A DNA stretch of 36,243 nucleotides from Ectocarpus siliculosus (taxonomy: Eukaryota; Sar; Phaeophyceae; Ectocarpales; Ectocarpaceae), in NCBI GenBank assembly GCA_000310025.1, contig FN649746.1:1779791-1816033 (forward strand), read 5' to 3'. Made by a program: the position numbers and the translations under genes. The notes under the pieces were generated by a model. That model was not told where the DNA came from. It saw nothing but the letters and a program-made list of their open reading frames with translations, and did not search any database. Within the stretch, counting starts at the first letter, position 1. Every line of letters begins with the position of its first letter. Below are positions 33,901 to 36,243 of this stretch, one piece after another.

Positions 33901-35787
33901 AGAGAGAGGTGGTGGTGGCGGTGGCGTGGGCCTCACGCCGTGTGGTGATGACCTGCGGCCGGGGAGGGTTGCGGATTCGTGTCCCAGGCATTTTTCCTGG
34001 TTCTTGCCCTTGGGGGCGATGCCTTGGGGATCTATTTGCATGGTTTTGTGCGCTGTCTTCCGTGAATGCGTGCCATTGGTATTCGCCTTTTTTTTTTTAT
34101 GGGAATACCTGTGTACGGCATTCATGATCGTTGTGGTGTGGCATTTATCTTCCATAGTCCTCCCGTGGCCGGCGCCAAAACGCGCTGTGAATAGCCACGG
34201 CCGTTTCATCCCACACGCTATCAAGCACACGTATGCTGCGCAGGTTCTCCTTTTTTTTTGCCATCGTGTGGTTGTTTTCGCATTCGGTTCTTGTCACCAT
34301 GTCCCAGATGATCGTTTTCAGTCGTGCCGCTTTGCCGCGTACCGCAGACCCCTTTTGCCCCCGTAGATGTTCGTGACGGAAAAGGTCCTAGTCGTGTGTG
34401 GGTTGACCCAGCGTGTTGCAGAGGCTTCATTCCCTCCGTCCCCCCTGTTCCGCATAGAGGAAGGGCCTGGGGAGAAATAAGTAGGGGTGCAATACACGTC
34501 GTGGTCGGCCCCGTGGCAGGGGGCACGTCTCTCTTAGCTTATGCTTTTTTTCGTGCGTCGTTGTCTTTGTCGTTGTCCCGTACTCCGTCCCGTATTTTAC
34601 AGGAACGGTTGCGTACCTCTTTTTTCTTGTTTTCGTTCCATAGCCCGTCCCGTATACCACCGGAACGGTGGATGCATGCCTCTTTGTTTCTTTGGTTCCG
34701 CACCCCGCGTCCCGCATTTCACCGGAACGCTTGCATGCTTATTTTGCTTCTGTCGTTCCGTATCCCGTCCCGTGAACTCCGCGGGTTGAAAGGTTCAAGT
34801 CGTGCCCGGCGCCGGCGGGGGGGACGACTTCGGCTACGATCCCGACTGGGACGACGACTGGGACATCGATCGCAGCCTCCTGGACGACGACGAGGCAGAG
34901 GGCGAGGGGGCCGCCGGAGGGGACTGGGACGAGGACGGGGTGGTGCGGGTGGACGCGGCGGCCTTGAGCGTGGTGCCTTCGTCGGACGAGGAGGTGCAGG
35001 AGCTCACCAAGTCGTGGGTGCAGGCTGGTGAGAGACGAGAGCGAAGGAAACGGGGGGGAGGGCGGGGGTTGTGGACACTCTCCTCGGGGGTCTTCGCATT
35101 GTTTGCGCTCTTCGTCGTCCGAAAAGCTTGTTTTTCCACAAAGGTTTGTTTTCTCCTTCTTGGTCATGAACGAAAATGAGTCATTCGTGGAGCTTGCTTG
35201 CCACGTTGAGGCGCGGAAAATGGTTCGCGGGCTGTAGCGATGAGCGTCGGAATAGAAACGGGCGCTTCGTGTGTGTAATTTTTTTTTTGCTGTGTGTGTA
35301 GGACATGTGCCCTTTTGGTTTGACCGTCGTTGGCACTCCCTATGCTGCATCTACCAGGTATGCTATACTCCTTAGCAGCTATGGTAAGGCGTCGGTCACA
35401 TCACACATTTTCCGTGCCACACTATGTCACACTAACCGAAGAAGCTGACAAGCGGAGGTCGTGCGCCCTCGGACAACCAACTCAAGAAGGCAACAAAAAC
35501 ACAGCAGCAAAATAATGCATGGCCTCCCTTCTGCCTCTCGTATACCCCCAACCCGGCATTTCGCTCCGTCCCGGCGATGCGAGGTCCATGGTCTAACTAC
35601 TACGGCATGCGTTTTCATGCGTACACCCCTCCCTGCTGCGACCTTCCGGAGTGCAGTGATCACGGACATGGGGGTGTGTCCCTTCAGCGTGGACGCCTCT
35701 AGAGCGGGTCTTCCGGTGGGTCAGGTCCGCTACCCGGTAACGAGAGAGACCACGGCGGAGTCGATCTACCGCGAGTACTGGCGGGAG
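30951..35787 (+). CDS. Plastid-targeted DUF1415-like protein, 3' end not resolved
   Basis: Function unknown. Exons: 30951-31238, 33141-33293, 33800-33895, 34793-35027, 35657-35787, phase-compatible, 301 codons so far; at least one more exon is needed before a stop. Residues 1-24 form a signal peptide with a hydrophobic core (LLAVFLSISLSQG) and Phe25 at the predicted cleavage site, followed by a Ser/Arg-rich stretch (SVHASAGVRSNRASS). This is the stramenopile plastid bipartite leader, so the protein should enter the complex plastid. Exon 2 is helical (RVLMFPDCPAVAEARGLQNL). Exon 4 is acidic (FGYDPDWDDDWDID). Exons 4-5 join as SWVQA-VITDMGVCPFS, then GQVRYPVTRETTAESIYREY; the W..AVI..xGLCPF...GQVRY pattern is that of DUF1415 proteins, as recalled from bacterial members. 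Intron 1 is 1.9 kb and may hide an exon. Divergent from the SYCP2-like gene. Confidence 0.7.
32186..32525. repeat. Diverged direct repeats in intron 1 of the plastid-protein gene
   Basis: Blocks resembling CCTGATGACCATCCCGCAGG recur near 32195-32220, 32370-32395 and 32460-32480, and the segments around 32320-32350 and 32490-32515 (TCGGAA.TTGA...CGGTGTCC) also match. The spacing of about 100-170 bp and many differences suggest an old partial duplication. No gene is visible in it. Confidence 0.4.
34574..34785. repeat. Four-copy 60-bp minisatellite abutting a splice acceptor
   Basis: Four units of about 60 bp each carry a T-rich segment, a CCGTCCCGTA-like block (near 34584, 34645, 34706, 34765) and, in the first three, an ACCGGAACG-like block. 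The last unit runs into the acceptor of exon 34793-35027 of the plastid-protein gene. The T-rich segments resemble polypyrimidine tracts. Confidence 0.75.
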
Positions 35788-35790
35788 GTA
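35730..35790 (+). repeat. Exon 3' end, original copy of a 61-bp duplication
   Basis: The last 58 bases of exon 35657-35787 plus the first three of the donor (GTA) recur 143 bp downstream. In this copy the reading frame is continuous with the conserved CPF motif and the donor is GAG/GTATGA. Confidence 0.9.
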
Positions 35791-35872
35791 TGAAACCGTT
35801 TCGTTGAAGTTGTCCCGCATTTTTTTGTGAATATGTATATATATTTTCTTCGCCCGTCATTTGGACTGTGGG

Positions 35873-35933
35873 CTACCCGGTAACGAGGGAGACTACGGCG
35901 GAGTCAATCTACCGCGAGTACTGGCGGGAGGTA
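35873..35933 (+). repeat. Second copy of the exon 3' end (61 bp, 3 synonymous changes)
   Basis: Differs from 35730-35790 at three positions: AGA to AGG, ACC to ACT and TCG to TCA, each silent in the exon's frame (Arg, Thr, Ser). It keeps a GT donor (GAG/GTACTT). No AG lies just before it; the 60 bases upstream are T-rich with no acceptor. It is either a relic of a tandem duplication or an alternative exon end reached by unusual splicing. Confidence 0.85.
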
Positions 35934-36243
35934 CTTGCGAAAAAATGTTTTCCGTCTCTCTCTCGAGTCGAATGTTCCTACCCCCTCCCCCCCCCCGTCC
36001 ACCAACCCGCGGGACCCCAATACGCCGGAAAAGGAAGGGGGTTTGCCGTGCAAGATTCTCCGATCCTAAATTTGGCATAAACGAGGGTTGCAGAAGGCCT
36101 GGCTGTTGATATCTCCGCTGGTTAGGACAAACGAACGCTGCTCAGGGTCGGACGAGAACAATATTGGTGCCAAAAGCTCCGTCGACCAACGGAAAAAAGG
36201 GGTGCCGGAGGCGAAACCCCTATACCCCCCCCCCCCATCCTCT
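35934..36243. other. Unresolved 3' region of the plastid-protein gene
   Basis: Probably intron, with C-runs at 35985-35996 and 36226-36236. I find no exon that continues the plastid protein in phase; its remaining exons are probably beyond the window. The final C-run resembles the reverse complement of the G-runs at the left edge, but no longer similarity is visible. Confidence 0.4.

Overview
The window reads as nuclear DNA of an intron-rich eukaryote, most likely a photosynthetic stramenopile and probably a brown alga. No long uninterrupted genes are present. Coding sequence is in short exons (48-540 nt) with GT...AG borders, separated by introns of 0.1-2.6 kb with T-rich 3' ends and trinucleotide microsatellites. 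One protein starts with a secretory signal followed by Phe and a transit-like stretch, the bipartite leader of stramenopile plastid proteins. The species is inferred, not proven. All exon models were built by hand: I followed reading frame, splice consensus and codon phase across each junction.

Layout. 1-1232: two copies of a 618-bp-period direct repeat, each with G-runs and a nested 66-67 bp minisatellite. 3247-7782 (+): a complete six-exon 3-mercaptopyruvate sulfurtransferase gene with a presequence-like N terminus. Its first intron holds a 362-bp fold-back element (4206-4567). 8190-15077 (-): exons of a coiled-coil protein with no family I recognise, convergent with the sulfurtransferase. 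15434-21769 (-): a large, mostly disordered protein with an acidic centre and a C-terminal coiled coil. It may be a separate gene or the 5' half of the previous one. 22414-30434 (-): twelve phase-compatible exons of a protein whose N-terminal half resembles the helical-repeat and Spt16M-like domains of SYCP2, a meiotic chromosome-axis protein. Its first exon is not resolved. 30951-35787 (+), running past the resolved part: a plastid-targeted protein with a DUF1415-like CPF motif, divergent from the SYCP2-like gene. Just after its last resolved exon lies a 61-bp second copy of that exon's 3' end. The two copies differ at three positions, all synonymous.

The genes do not form an evident pathway: sulfur metabolism, a plastid protein of unknown role, a candidate meiotic axis protein and one or two coiled-coil proteins. 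The most useful results are the SYCP2-like gene, the exon-end duplication, the intronic fold-back and the unresolved boundary between the two coiled-coil loci.
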